Below, piece by piece: positions 1 to 7,898 of a DNA stretch of 64,000 nt. The stretch comes from Candidatus Krumholzibacteriia bacterium (lineage in GTDB: Bacteria; Krumholzibacteriota; Krumholzibacteriia; WVZY01; JAKEHA01). Location: the NCBI GenBank assembly GCA_029865265.1, contig JAOUHG010000003.1:62001-126000 (forward strand). The letters run 5' to 3'. Below the pieces are notes generated by a model. It was not told the origin of the DNA, searched no databases, and worked only from the letters and a program-made list of their open reading frames with translations. The translations under genes were made by a program, and so were the position numbers. Position 1 is the stretch's first letter. The number at the start of each line of letters is the position of its first letter.

Positions 1-1
1 G

Positions 2-967
2 ATCGTTATGAACGCCGAGATCGAGTACGAGCATGCCACCACCGGCGCGAACTACGACGACGAGTCCGGCGAGGTCTCGGTGGAGTTTGCCTACCTCGAC
101 TTCCTTATCGACCCGGCATTCAACATCCGCACCGGCAACCTGCTTGTGCCGATGGGCTTCCTGAACAACATGCACGAACCCACCACGTATCCAGGGACCT
201 TCCGCCCGCTCACCGAGAGGACCATCATCCCGACCACCTGGCGCGAGATGGGAGCCGGCGCGCACGGTGCCGGTGGCGGGTTCAGCTACTCGGCCTACGC
301 ACTCAACGGCCTCAACGCCACCGAGTTCGACGCCAGGGGCGTGCGCAGTGGCCGTCAAAAGGGCAACCAGGCCATCTGGGAGGATGTCGGCGCCGTGTCG
401 GGCGTGGACTACGCCCACCGCGCGACCGGCTGGACGGCGAGCGTTGGCGGCTCCGCCTATTATGGCGGCGCGGATCAGGGCCTGGTGTCGGATTCCACCG
501 GGGCCGCAATCGACGTCACCAACCAGGTGTACGAGGCCCACGCGGAATTCCGCCGCGGTGGATTGAGCGCGCGGGCGCTGGTCGCCACCAGCCGCATCGA
601 CAACACCGAAGCGCTGAGCCGCGCCCTGTACACGGACCCAGGCGGCACGCTCACCAGCCAGGTCCCCGGGGAGCAGCTCGGCTGGTACGTGGAGGCGGGC
701 TTCGACATCGCCCCGCTGCTGGCCAACCACGCGTCGTTCACGCTGAAACCGTGGCTGCGCTATGAACGCGTGAATCTACAGCAGGCGGTCACCGCTGGCA
801 CCGGCCTCGCCGCGGACCCCGCACTCGACGGCACCCTGCTGACCGTCGGCGTAGAGAGCAAACCGCACCCCAACGTCGTTCTCAAGCTGGACTTCGTCTT
901 CCCCGCCAACGAATCCAGTGCACCAGTGAGCGACGAGGTCCGGCTGGGCGCCGGATTCATCTACTAG
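2..967 (+). CDS. Porin-like outer-membrane beta-barrel protein (5' end cut by window)
   Basis: The reading frame is open back to base 2, so the gene very probably starts upstream of the window; the first Met inside it is at 8. The 319 visible residues alternate polar and hydrophobic residues with many Gly, Tyr and Trp, end in an aromatic residue (FIY), and contain a stretch of the kind seen in phosphate-selective-type porins and related FCB barrels (GNLLVPMGFLNNMHEP near residue 42). No heme motif is visible in the part present. The next gene starts 7 bases after the stop, so it is probably the first gene of an operon with the FMN-binding and membrane proteins. Substrate cannot be told. Barrel nature is inferred from composition and pattern. 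Confidence 0.7.
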   Translation: MVMNAEIEYEHATTGANYDDESGEVSVEFAYLDFLIDPAFNIRTGNLLVPMGFLNNMHEPTTYPGTFRPLTERTIIPTTWREMGAGAHGAGGGFSYSAYALNGLNATEFDARGVRSGRQKGNQAIWEDVGAVSGVDYAHRATGWTASVGGSAYYGGADQGLVSDSTGAAIDVTNQVYEAHAEFRRGGLSARALVATSRIDNTEALSRALYTDPGGTLTSQVPGEQLGWYVEAGFDIAPLLANHASFTLKPWLRYERVNLQQAVTAGTGLAADPALDGTLLTVGVESKPHPNVVLKLDFVFPANESSAPVSDEVRLGAGFIY

Positions 968-974
968 GACGGAC

Positions 975-1550
975 ATGCGCTTCCTCGCCGCCGTCTTCAT
1001 GGTCCTTCTCGGCCCCGCGGGTATCCGGGCGGAGGTTTTCCACAGCCGTGAATCCGCGCTGCGCCTCGCATTCGCCGGCGCGGACAGTGTCGTGAAGCAC
1101 GAGATGTTCCTGAGTGCCGAGCAGGCGCAGCGGGCGGGCGAACTGGCCCGTGCGCCGCTCGCCTCCCGGCTGATCACCGTCTACACCGGAATGAAGGACG
1201 GCACCGTGACCGGCTGCGCGTTCATTGAGACCCACCGCGTGCGCACGCTCCCCGAGACCCTGCTGATCGTGATCGGCCCGGGTGGGCGCGTTGCGGGCGT
1301 ACACGTCCTCGCCTTCCACGAACCGCCGGAGTACGGCTCGCCGGCGGCGTGGCTGCACCAGTTCGACGGGCGCGCGCTGGACGACGCGCTGAGCCTGCGG
1401 GGCGACGTTGCCGGCATCACCGGCGCCACGCTCACGGCTAACTCGGTTACGGCCGCCATACGCCGCACGCTGGCCGTCTATGCGGTTGGCGTTGCCCCGG
1501 CGCTGCCCCGCCCGGATTCAGTGTCGGCCACAACCGGCGCGCACCGCTGA
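975..1550 (+). CDS. Exported FMN-binding domain protein (NqrC/RnfG-like)
   Basis: 191 residues. A short N-terminal hydrophobic segment (about 2-19) ending in a small-residue site looks like a signal peptide, so the protein is probably periplasmic. Near residues 150-162 lies GITGATLTANSV, the core of the FMN-binding domain in which a Thr takes covalent FMN by a phosphoester bond. In NqrC/RnfG the Asp three residues before the Ser/Thr is part of the ApbE recognition motif; here that place is Ala (AGIT), with an Asp two residues earlier, so flavinylation may be altered or absent. It sits between a porin and a small membrane protein, which suggests a role in envelope electron transfer. Domain call is firm, function is inference. 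Confidence 0.75.
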   Translation: MRFLAAVFMVLLGPAGIRAEVFHSRESALRLAFAGADSVVKHEMFLSAEQAQRAGELARAPLASRLITVYTGMKDGTVTGCAFIETHRVRTLPETLLIVIGPGGRVAGVHVLAFHEPPEYGSPAAWLHQFDGRALDDALSLRGDVAGITGATLTANSVTAAIRRTLAVYAVGVAPALPRPDSVSATTGAHR

Positions 1551-1572
1551 AGCGCCCGCGAAGGAGAAGCCC

Positions 1573-2103
1573 TTGCGTTACGTCGTCACCGGTGAGTGGA
1601 ACAAGAACAGCCTGCTGCGTCTGATTCTGTTCTTCTTTCTCGTCTTTATCCTCTTTTTCTGGATCACCAACTGGATTCTCTACTTCCAGAAGATGACCCT
1701 GGCCCCGGCGTCGGTGGTCGGGTACCTCCGTGGCGACCCCGCTGCCGAGTTCGGCCTGCCTCCACGCCCCCTGGGCGCGCTCGCGGAGACGAGCCACTTC
1801 CATCTCTTCGCCATGGGGGTCCTGGTGATGACGCTCACCCATCTGGTCCTGTTCGTGCCGGTGAGCGCCCGGATCAAGGGTACGCTCACGCTGGTCACGT
1901 TCCTGAGCGCACTGCTGAATGAAGGAAGCAACTGGCTGGTCCGCTTCGTTCACCCCGGCTTTGCGGTGCTCAAGGTGGCGTGCTTCCTGCTGTTGCAGGT
2001 TTCCCTGTTCGGTCTGCTGGTGATTACGATGATCGGCGTGCTGCGGCCCGCACGGAACGGTCATGGAGAAGGAGCACGGCCCGCGGCGGGCGCGCGAGCC
2101 TGA
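1573..2103 (+). CDS. Small integral membrane protein, unknown function
   Basis: 176 residues from a TTG start at 1573, chosen because AAGGAG lies at 1561-1566; the open frame extends further upstream but without a ribosome site and into the preceding gene. Four hydrophobic segments are visible (roughly residues 16-36, 71-95, 99-115 and 130-158). A SHFHLF motif at the start of the second segment and another His later in it (LTHLVLF) could bind heme or metal. The gene follows the FMN-binding protein by 22 bases, so the two may be partners, for example a flavin plus cytochrome-b-like membrane anchor. I do not recognise a named family. Its 3' end overlaps the convergent PAP2 gene by about 40 bases. 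Confidence 0.65.
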   Translation: MRYVVTGEWNKNSLLRLILFFFLVFILFFWITNWILYFQKMTLAPASVVGYLRGDPAAEFGLPPRPLGALAETSHFHLFAMGVLVMTLTHLVLFVPVSARIKGTLTLVTFLSALLNEGSNWLVRFVHPGFAVLKVACFLLLQVSLFGLLVITMIGVLRPARNGHGEGARPAAGARA

Positions 2104-2789
2104 TCCGCCGCCGAAGAAGCGCGGTGCAGCCCCATTGCGTAGAAGAGCGCGAGCGCGGTGAGGTAGGTGAACCCGAACGCCCACAGGACGTCGCTCGCAA
2201 AGTGCGCCCCCTGGACCATGCGCGCCACACCCACCAGGAATCCGTAGCCGAGTCCCAGCATCAAGACCGCGACTGCCTTTGTCCTTGAGCGTCGGCGCAT
2301 CAGGAAGTACGGGACGAGCAGGTAGAACCCCATCGCGGCGTGCCCGGAGACGAACGAGCCGCCCATCTCCTTCGGGCTCTTCACCCACGGCTCCACGTAG
2401 GCTCGGTCGCCGCCGAGTTCCGTGACATCGAGCGGGCGCGGCCTTCCCCAGTTCTCCTTGAAGACGTCGTTCACGATCACACCGGGCCCGATGGCCAGCG
2501 CGAGCACCAGAAACAGTGCAGGCCGCCGCCAGGTGCGCGCCCGCGAGTTCCAGAAGGAGGAAACGAAAACGACCAGCGCGGCGATCCCCACGATCCAGGC
2601 CGGGATCACCCCGTAGTGCTTGAGCGCGTGCCAGGGCTCCGCGCCGCCCTGCTCCCAGCCCGCGGCGGACGAGTAAAATCTCGCCTCGATGCCCATGTCC
2701 AGGCTCGTGGTCCAAAAAGGAATGGTCAGGCCAACGAGCAGGACGACGGGCAGCAACCAGTCCAGCAGGACAGTTGTACGGGCAGTCAT
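2061..2789 (-). CDS. PAP2-family membrane phosphatase
   Basis: 242 residues from ATG at 2789, chosen over an ATG at 2834 because GGGAGG precedes it at good spacing. The three PAP2 phosphatase motifs are visible in order: KENWGRPRP (K-x6-RP), a SGH motif in GGSFVSGHAAMG, and R-x5-H-x3-D in RMVQGAHFASD. Several hydrophobic helices surround them (a first one near residues 10-25). Members dephosphorylate lipid phosphates such as undecaprenyl pyrophosphate, phosphatidate or lipid A; the exact substrate cannot be read from sequence. It converges with the preceding membrane-protein gene and overlaps its 3' end. It stands alone, with gene relics behind its start. Confidence 0.85.
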   Translation of the reverse strand: MTARTTVLLDWLLPVVLLVGLTIPFWTTSLDMGIEARFYSSAAGWEQGGAEPWHALKHYGVIPAWIVGIAALVVFVSSFWNSRARTWRRPALFLVLALAIGPGVIVNDVFKENWGRPRPLDVTELGGDRAYVEPWVKSPKEMGGSFVSGHAAMGFYLLVPYFLMRRRSRTKAVAVLMLGLGYGFLVGVARMVQGAHFASDVLWAFGFTYLTALALFYAMGLHRASSAADQARAPAAGRAPSP

Positions 2790-2855
2790 CGGTTGGAGTC
2801 CTCCCGGCAGCAAACCCTGCACGACGTGATTCACCCTGTCAACTTGATCGTGCGG

Positions 2856-3005
2856 TCACCGGGGCACCGCCGCTTCAGGCTGTTTGGGGATATCCTCTTC
2901 CGCCAGCGTATCTTTGAGCTTCCACGCCTCCCTGCCACCGGCGAGGATCATGCGCAATCCGTACTCTTCCGCAAACGAAGATTGAGAGCGGCCAGCCCAC
3001 GGCAT
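2856..3005 (-). pseudogene. Amidohydrolase fragment (relic)
   Basis: A 49-codon minus-strand frame from 3005 to a stop at 2856 contains about 33 residues (FAEEYGLRMILAGGREAW, then KLKDTLAEEDIP) that read like the internal segment of imidazolonepropionase-like amidohydrolases just before the stretch usually ending NIPVI. Upstream of this the frame is closed by a stop and the metal-binding HxH region is absent; after IP the sequence no longer resembles the family. I read it as a decayed piece of a larger gene. Family recognition is by eye only. Confidence 0.5.
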
Positions 3006-3066
3006 TGCGGCCCCGCGCGTCCGGGGTCAGGCCGGGTCGCGCGCAGGGCACAGCCGCGGGCGGAAG

Positions 3067-3215
3067 ACGTGTCCCTGAAACTGTACGCCGACATCACCGA
3101 TAGCTGGAGCGTGTCGGCAGGCTACCGCACCGTCGAGGGCGGCGCCGACGTGGACGAAGTCCACAACTTCGCCTGGCTGCACTACGCGGTCCAGTCTGCG
3201 TCGTACCGTTTCTGA
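3067..3215 (+). pseudogene. C-terminal remnant of an outer-membrane barrel gene
   Basis: The last 48 or so codons before the stop at 3215 read as amphipathic strands (LKLYADITDSWSVSAGYRTV and then HNFAWLHYAVQSASYRF) ending in Phe, the classic C-terminal signature of a beta-barrel protein. The frame upstream is not barrel-like and runs antisense through the PAP2 gene, and there is no start or ribosome site, so only the 3' end of a former gene seems to remain. It is not similar to the barrel at 15122-16309. Confidence 0.5.
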
Positions 3216-3242
3216 CGACAGCCGGGACCACCACGGGCCTGC

Positions 3243-4589
3243 CTAGCGCACCAGCAGCGTTACCTCGGTCTGCCCCATCACGGTCGGCTCCTTCTCCGTG
3301 GCCGGGATCTTCATGTAGTCCACGACCGAAGACACCACCCGCGTCATGTACACGGTGGCCCGGATCGTCGTCTCTCCCTTTGCCACACCCGGCGGCAGCT
3401 GCCACGTGAATGTCTCGCCGATCGCCTGCAGCGGGGGCAGGCGGTAATCGGGCCCCAGGGACGCGGTGTTCCACTGGGCAATCGTCATTCTCCCCGCGGG
3501 GTCCAGGTAGGGCATGCGGAAGATGCGGTCCCCGGCGGGTACGTCGCCGTCGCGGGCAAGGCCGGGGAACTTCGCGATTCCGCGGATTTCGCCGAGGTCC
3601 TGGTAGGACAGCACCGCGGGATCCGCAATGGTCCAATCCTCGCCCTCGAAACCCTTGCGATCGACCGGCAGGTGCCACTTCCTGCCCCCGCTGTCGGTCG
3701 CCTCGACGTGCATCCACACCACACGCTCTTCCGCCGAACCGCTGGGTATCATGTGGCCGGCCTTGGCATTCATTACAGTGGCATCGACGACGATCGCACC
3801 ACCAGTCGCCACGGACGACTCGCGCGGATACAGCAGCACCTCGACGGCGCCATTGAGCTTCTCGGGAAAGTGCACACCGTGGAAGGTGTGTCTGCGCACT
3901 CCCTTGACCTCCGGGCCACCGTCACTCAGGGTGCCGTCGGCCGGGGGCATGTGGCACTTCTGACAAGTGATCCCCGCTCTGGCGTAGGGGCCTTCCTTCC
4001 ATTCGAGATGCGTCGCCTTGACCCAGACGCCAAAGGGATCCTTTTCGTTGTGACAGATACCGCAGAATTCTCCGGATGCGAGGAACTCGTTCACCGCGAT
4101 CTCGTGATACTCGCTCTCCATGCCGGGGCGCGTACCCTGCTTTGCGGTGCCCGGCGCCATGGTGTAGTTGAAGTTGAACGGCACGTCACCGCTGAAGCCC
4201 GTGATCGAGTGGCACACGTCACAGCTGACACCCTCGTTGGCACGTGTGCCTTCGGAGGGATGTTTCGGCGGAATGTCTCCGGCCAGGTAGGCGAGCGGAG
4301 CGTGGCAGCCATTGCACCCGGACTTCACGCCCGCGACCTTCTCGTTCTTCAGCGCATGCGGCAGCGCCAGTTCGAAGTATTCGATTTCATCCCATTCATG
4401 GGTGAACGACTGCGCCATCAGCGAACGCGCGTGCTGCCTCGCGATTTCCGAATGGCAGTCGGCGCAGGTTTCGGTGGTCTCGAATCGATCGTAGGGAAGG
4501 CTCCCCTCAGTCGGTCCCTCGGCGCCGTAAGCGACCGCTGCGGCGAGGAGCAACGCGGCCATCGTGAGCGTTCCCACACTCTTCCTCAT
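3243..4589 (-). CDS. Periplasmic pentaheme c-type cytochrome, C-terminal conserved non-heme domain
   Basis: 448 residues. Signal peptide at about 1-23 (ends AYGA). Five CXXCH sites: 42-46 CADCH, 92-96 CNGCH, 123-127 CDVCH, 176-180 CGICH and 209-213 CQKCH, with several further His that could be distal ligands (HEWDE, HALKN). From about 225 on there are no hemes; this half carries HMIPSGSAEER, LPVDRKGFEGE and MTIAQWNTASLG, all shared nearly unchanged with the paralogue at 16346-17713. The layout resembles cytochrome c554-like multiheme proteins, which carry electrons across the periplasm or reduce small nitrogen or sulfur compounds. Start supported by AAGGAGG just upstream. It has its own transcript start, with no partner gene directly behind it except the barrel relic. 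Confidence 0.9.
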   Translation of the reverse strand: MRKSVGTLTMAALLLAAAVAYGAEGPTEGSLPYDRFETTETCADCHSEIARQHARSLMAQSFTHEWDEIEYFELALPHALKNEKVAGVKSGCNGCHAPLAYLAGDIPPKHPSEGTRANEGVSCDVCHSITGFSGDVPFNFNYTMAPGTAKQGTRPGMESEYHEIAVNEFLASGEFCGICHNEKDPFGVWVKATHLEWKEGPYARAGITCQKCHMPPADGTLSDGGPEVKGVRRHTFHGVHFPEKLNGAVEVLLYPRESSVATGGAIVVDATVMNAKAGHMIPSGSAEERVVWMHVEATDSGGRKWHLPVDRKGFEGEDWTIADPAVLSYQDLGEIRGIAKFPGLARDGDVPAGDRIFRMPYLDPAGRMTIAQWNTASLGPDYRLPPLQAIGETFTWQLPPGVAKGETTIRATVYMTRVVSSVVDYMKIPATEKEPTVMGQTEVTLLVR

Positions 4590-4838
4590 GGCGTCCTCCT
4601 TGTGCTTCCGAGTCCGGCATCACCGCCGGCTCACAGTGCTGGCGATGTTCCATCGACTACAGAATACCGGATCGACGTATCTTTTGTCGCGCAGAACTGA
4701 TCGTGCGGCAACGCGCAGCAAGCGCATTACGCCGAACCGCGTGGGCCGCAGCGCTTCCCCGATTCCCCTCCAATCACATGTGCAACTCGCCTACTCGCGG
4801 GCGCCCCTCTCCCCCCGGACCAGGAAAGCTCGGCGGCG

Positions 4839-6314
4839 TCAGAACAGTCGCCATTCCGGAAGCTTCTCCATGCCGGCCGCGGCCGCATCGGACGCCATCC
4901 GGGCTTCCAGCTCGCCCATCCTTGTGGGGTCGAGTGGTGAAACCGCCGCAGACTCGCGCATTTGCCGCACCCTGTCATGTGCCCTGTCCGCCGCACTCCT
5001 CCCACCCGCCGCTTCCCAGTCGCCCTGTGACAACCGGTCGATAACCGGGCCCGGATAGTAGACCTCTTCACGAAAGTGCCGGCGCGTGTGCTGCGAAGTC
5101 AGGAACGAACCCGACAACGCGCATTCACGGATCACGTCGAACCCCGCGTCTTCCCCACGCAGCCGGATTCCCTGGACAAGCCGCTGCGCATGGGCGCACA
5201 CCTCATTGTCGATAATAAGTTTCTCGAGGCTCTGGCAGTTCACGTAGTTCAACAACCCGGCACCCGCGACGATGTTGACACCGGCAAGCGCGGCCAGCAC
5301 CGCCCCGAGTGTTGTTTCGAACCCTGCCTGGAAGTCGGGCGTCTTTGCGTCACTCAGTCCCAGGTAGGAGTGGGTGGGCAGACCGAAGTGCTTGCCGATC
5401 TGAGCATACGCCGCATCGGCCATCACGGCCTCAATGCCGCTCATCGGCGCGGTTCCCTTTCTCATGTCGAACACGGCCGCGGCGCCTCCGTAAACCAATG
5501 GCGATCCCGGCCCGGCCGTTTGGTGAATAACAACTCCACTCAGGTTCTCGGCCGTGTGCTGAACGAGGGTACCCATCAGCGTGACCGGAGCAGTAGCGCC
5601 CATCAACGGGGCCGGCACGATGGTGGCGGGCACGCCGCTTCGCCCACAATCGATCAACGCCTGGCACGTGAGGTCGCTCCACATCAGGGGTGACGACGGG
5701 CAGCAGTCAAAAACGGCCAGCGGCTTTTCTCTTACTGCCTTCGCGGTACCGCGAACCACGGTCAGGAACGCGTGCATCGTCGCGAACGCATCCTTCGTGA
5801 AGGTCCCCGTAACCACGGGCTTGCGCCCGTAGGCCAGCGCCAGAAACAACCGATAACGATCGGCAAGCGCCCCGGGCACGTCATCCGGAACCACGCACGT
5901 ACTCTGCAAATCCATCGCCGGAAGACTGTCCACCAGCACGACAAACTCACCCACATCGCGCGTGGTTGCTTTTCGAATGGATCGCGTGGCAAAGTCATGG
6001 ACCCACGTCGCCGCCGATCCGGGGACAAAGCACACATCATCGTCACCCACACGGACCGCCTCCTCGCCATCCCTGTCATACAGAAAGAACGAGTGCGGCA
6101 CCGTTGCCATACAACGCTCACACGTTTCCCGCGCGATGAAGACCCGCCGGCGATCATTGGCTATCCGCCCGCCCGCCTGCGACAACAAGTCGAGCGCCTC
6201 CTCGTTCTCCACCAGAATGCCGATGTCTTCCAGAACGCGAAAGGCCTCCTCAACAATCAATGCCACCTGTTCCGAGGACAGTAGTTCGACTCGGGGCCGA
6301 TGAATGTCACCCAT
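4839..6314 (-). CDS. MttB-family (trimethylamine methyltransferase-like) corrinoid methyltransferase, no pyrrolysine codon
   Basis: 491 residues from ATG at 6314; GGGAGGTG lies about 14 bases upstream inside the preceding gene. The chain matches the MttB family through its length (N-terminal helices, then a TIM-barrel region with CCPSSPLMWS, HQTAGPGSPLVYGGAAAVFDM and GLPTHSYLGLSDAK). There is no in-frame amber codon, so it belongs to the group without pyrrolysine, whose studied members demethylate quaternary amines such as glycine betaine, proline betaine or carnitine and pass the methyl to a corrinoid protein. Last gene of a four-gene operon; its start overlaps the previous gene by 58 bases, suggesting coupled translation. 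Substrate unknown; a quaternary amine is likely. Confidence in family high. Confidence 0.9.
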   Translation of the reverse strand: MGDIHRPRVELLSSEQVALIVEEAFRVLEDIGILVENEEALDLLSQAGGRIANDRRRVFIARETCERCMATVPHSFFLYDRDGEEAVRVGDDDVCFVPGSAATWVHDFATRSIRKATTRDVGEFVVLVDSLPAMDLQSTCVVPDDVPGALADRYRLFLALAYGRKPVVTGTFTKDAFATMHAFLTVVRGTAKAVREKPLAVFDCCPSSPLMWSDLTCQALIDCGRSGVPATIVPAPLMGATAPVTLMGTLVQHTAENLSGVVIHQTAGPGSPLVYGGAAAVFDMRKGTAPMSGIEAVMADAAYAQIGKHFGLPTHSYLGLSDAKTPDFQAGFETTLGAVLAALAGVNIVAGAGLLNYVNCQSLEKLIIDNEVCAHAQRLVQGIRLRGEDAGFDVIRECALSGSFLTSQHTRRHFREEVYYPGPVIDRLSQGDWEAAGGRSAADRAHDRVRQMRESAAVSPLDPTRMGELEARMASDAAAAGMEKLPEWRLF

Positions 6315-6976
6315 TGCTTCCCATTCACCTCCCTGGTAACCGTTTTGCGTCGGTATTCGCAATTGATCAGCTCACAACCATCACACGCATTATCGCTCCG
6401 CATCTCCATCGGGTGTTCACCAACACTGACGGCGAAGGTGATGGACTTGCGGGGCACCATCATGCACCCCTCCGTCAGCGCAACTCCGAGGCTTTCGCCG
6501 CCCAGGGCGGGCAGGATCCATCTTTGCTCCGAGAGGGCCCAACCGCCGTAACCTGGACTGAAGCGCCTTGTGCAACGCAGTCCTTCGCGGGCAATGTCTC
6601 CGCGAATCAGGTCGTTTGCTGCGTCCGCCGCCGCCTCAACCGCCGCGGAACCGAATACGTTCATGATCAGCGCCTTCGCGATTTCTCCGGCGGCATCGTA
6701 CCTCTCCATTGCCTGCTCCACGCCGACGCCGATCGTTACCAGGCACAACACTGCCCCGTCGAGCTCTTTGAGAAACAGTGACCGCGCCAGCAGTTCCGGT
6801 CCGGCGCGCAGAATTGCGCATGCTGGCTTGAGCAACGGCGCGGCTTCCGCTCTCATCTCCGCCACGATGTCCCTGACCCGTTGCGGGACCGGGCGCTCCG
6901 CGTAGCCCAACATGCCCAGCACCACATCGTCCTCGAACAGGATCGGCAGGCTCGCCTCGCGCCGGATGTCACCCAT
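6257..6976 (-). CDS. Free-standing MetH-type cobalamin reactivation domain protein
   Basis: 239 residues. ATG at 6976 overlaps the previous stop by 8 bases; a longer frame to 7132 lies wholly inside the upstream gene and is not used. The motif RRFSPGYGGWALSEQ (residues 137-151) followed by GVALTEGCMMVPRKSITF matches the AdoMet-binding activation domain at the C-terminus of methionine synthase MetH (RxxPGY motif). In MetH this domain re-methylates oxidised cob(II)alamin with AdoMet and a flavodoxin. Here it is a separate protein and would serve the corrinoid protein of the same operon. An extra C-terminal cluster, C198-x2-C201-x4-C206, is not part of E. coli MetH and might hold a metal or FeS centre. 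Confidence 0.82.
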   Translation of the reverse strand: MGDIRREASLPILFEDDVVLGMLGYAERPVPQRVRDIVAEMRAEAAPLLKPACAILRAGPELLARSLFLKELDGAVLCLVTIGVGVEQAMERYDAAGEIAKALIMNVFGSAAVEAAADAANDLIRGDIAREGLRCTRRFSPGYGGWALSEQRWILPALGGESLGVALTEGCMMVPRKSITFAVSVGEHPMEMRSDNACDGCELINCEYRRKTVTREVNGKQWVTFIGPESNYCPRNRWH

Positions 6977-7898
6977 GGCTGTCTCCCGGCCGGTGTCGGA
7001 TAGCATCGGATGCACGGCGGATGAAGTCGGGCGTCGTTCCGCAACACCCGCCAACTGCGTTGACGCCAGCATCAAACAGCCCTTGTACGTGCTCGGCGAA
7101 TTCCTCCGGTGCCTGTTCATACACCGGCCCACCAGCGCGAATCGCCGGATTGCCGGCGTTCGGCTGGCACAGCAAGGGCACTGTCGTGCTGCTTCTCAGA
7201 ACGGCGGCCAGATTCAACATGTCTCCACTGGTGATCGAACAGTTTGCCCCGATCACGTCAGCGCCGGCCGCCTCGAGCTGTTTTGCCGCCTTCGACGCCT
7301 CATCACCCATGATGGTAAAGAACCCGCGCGGGTTGCGGTTGTAGGTAAGCGAGACCGCCACCGGGACATCGACCGTGTTCTTCGCCACTTCCAGCGCGAT
7401 CAGGGCCTCCCTCAGATCGATCATGGTCTCTATGAGAATGAGATCTGGCGCATCACCACCACCGGCGCTACGCAGAGGCCCCAGGAACTCCCTTCGAACA
7501 CGATCCGGATCCGCGGAGCCCACCGGCGGCAGCATCTCACCGCCCGGTCCCAGCGAGAACGCCACGAACCGACGGCGGTTGTCGGCGCCTCGAGAAGTCT
7601 CGGCAACCGCTTTCCGTGCGAGCTGCAGTCCTGCGGTGCTGAACTCGGCCGTGCGATCGGCAAGACCGTGCGTGGCCAGGCGAGCGGGTGTTGCCCCGAA
7701 CGTGTTGGTCCCGACAACCTCGGCACCGGCGTCCAGATAGGCGCGATGAACACGCGTTACTGCTTCCGGGCGCGACACGTTCCATTCTTCGGGAGGCCAG
7801 CCGGCCGGCAGTCCGAGCCCGATCAGCATGCTCCCCATTCCCCCGTCGAACAGCAGGCGGCCTTCGGCAAGGCGCCTCATTATCCCGAACGACTCCAT
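6969..7898 (-). CDS. Homocysteine S-methyltransferase (MetH N-terminal module / BHMT family)
   Basis: 309 residues. N-terminal LFDGGMGSML (16-25), TNTFGAT (64-70), then the zinc ligands Cys220 in GANC and Cys285-Cys286 in GGCCGTTP, all hallmarks of the homocysteine-binding barrel shared by MetH and betaine-homocysteine methyltransferase. The protein would bind homocysteine as zinc thiolate and take the methyl group carried by the corrinoid protein to give methionine. It lacks folate, cobalamin and activation modules; the last two are encoded by flanking genes. The ATG follows the stop of the corrinoid gene with no gap, so the two are translationally coupled. Confidence 0.9.
   Translation of the reverse strand: MESFGIMRRLAEGRLLFDGGMGSMLIGLGLPAGWPPEEWNVSRPEAVTRVHRAYLDAGAEVVGTNTFGATPARLATHGLADRTAEFSTAGLQLARKAVAETSRGADNRRRFVAFSLGPGGEMLPPVGSADPDRVRREFLGPLRSAGGGDAPDLILIETMIDLREALIALEVAKNTVDVPVAVSLTYNRNPRGFFTIMGDEASKAAKQLEAAGADVIGANCSITSGDMLNLAAVLRSSTTVPLLCQPNAGNPAIRAGGPVYEQAPEEFAEHVQGLFDAGVNAVGGCCGTTPDFIRRASDAIRHRPGDSHG

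Noticed and set aside
4839-6314. Pyrrolysine-containing MttB.
   Set aside because: No in-frame TAG inside the reading frame, and no pyl genes in the window.
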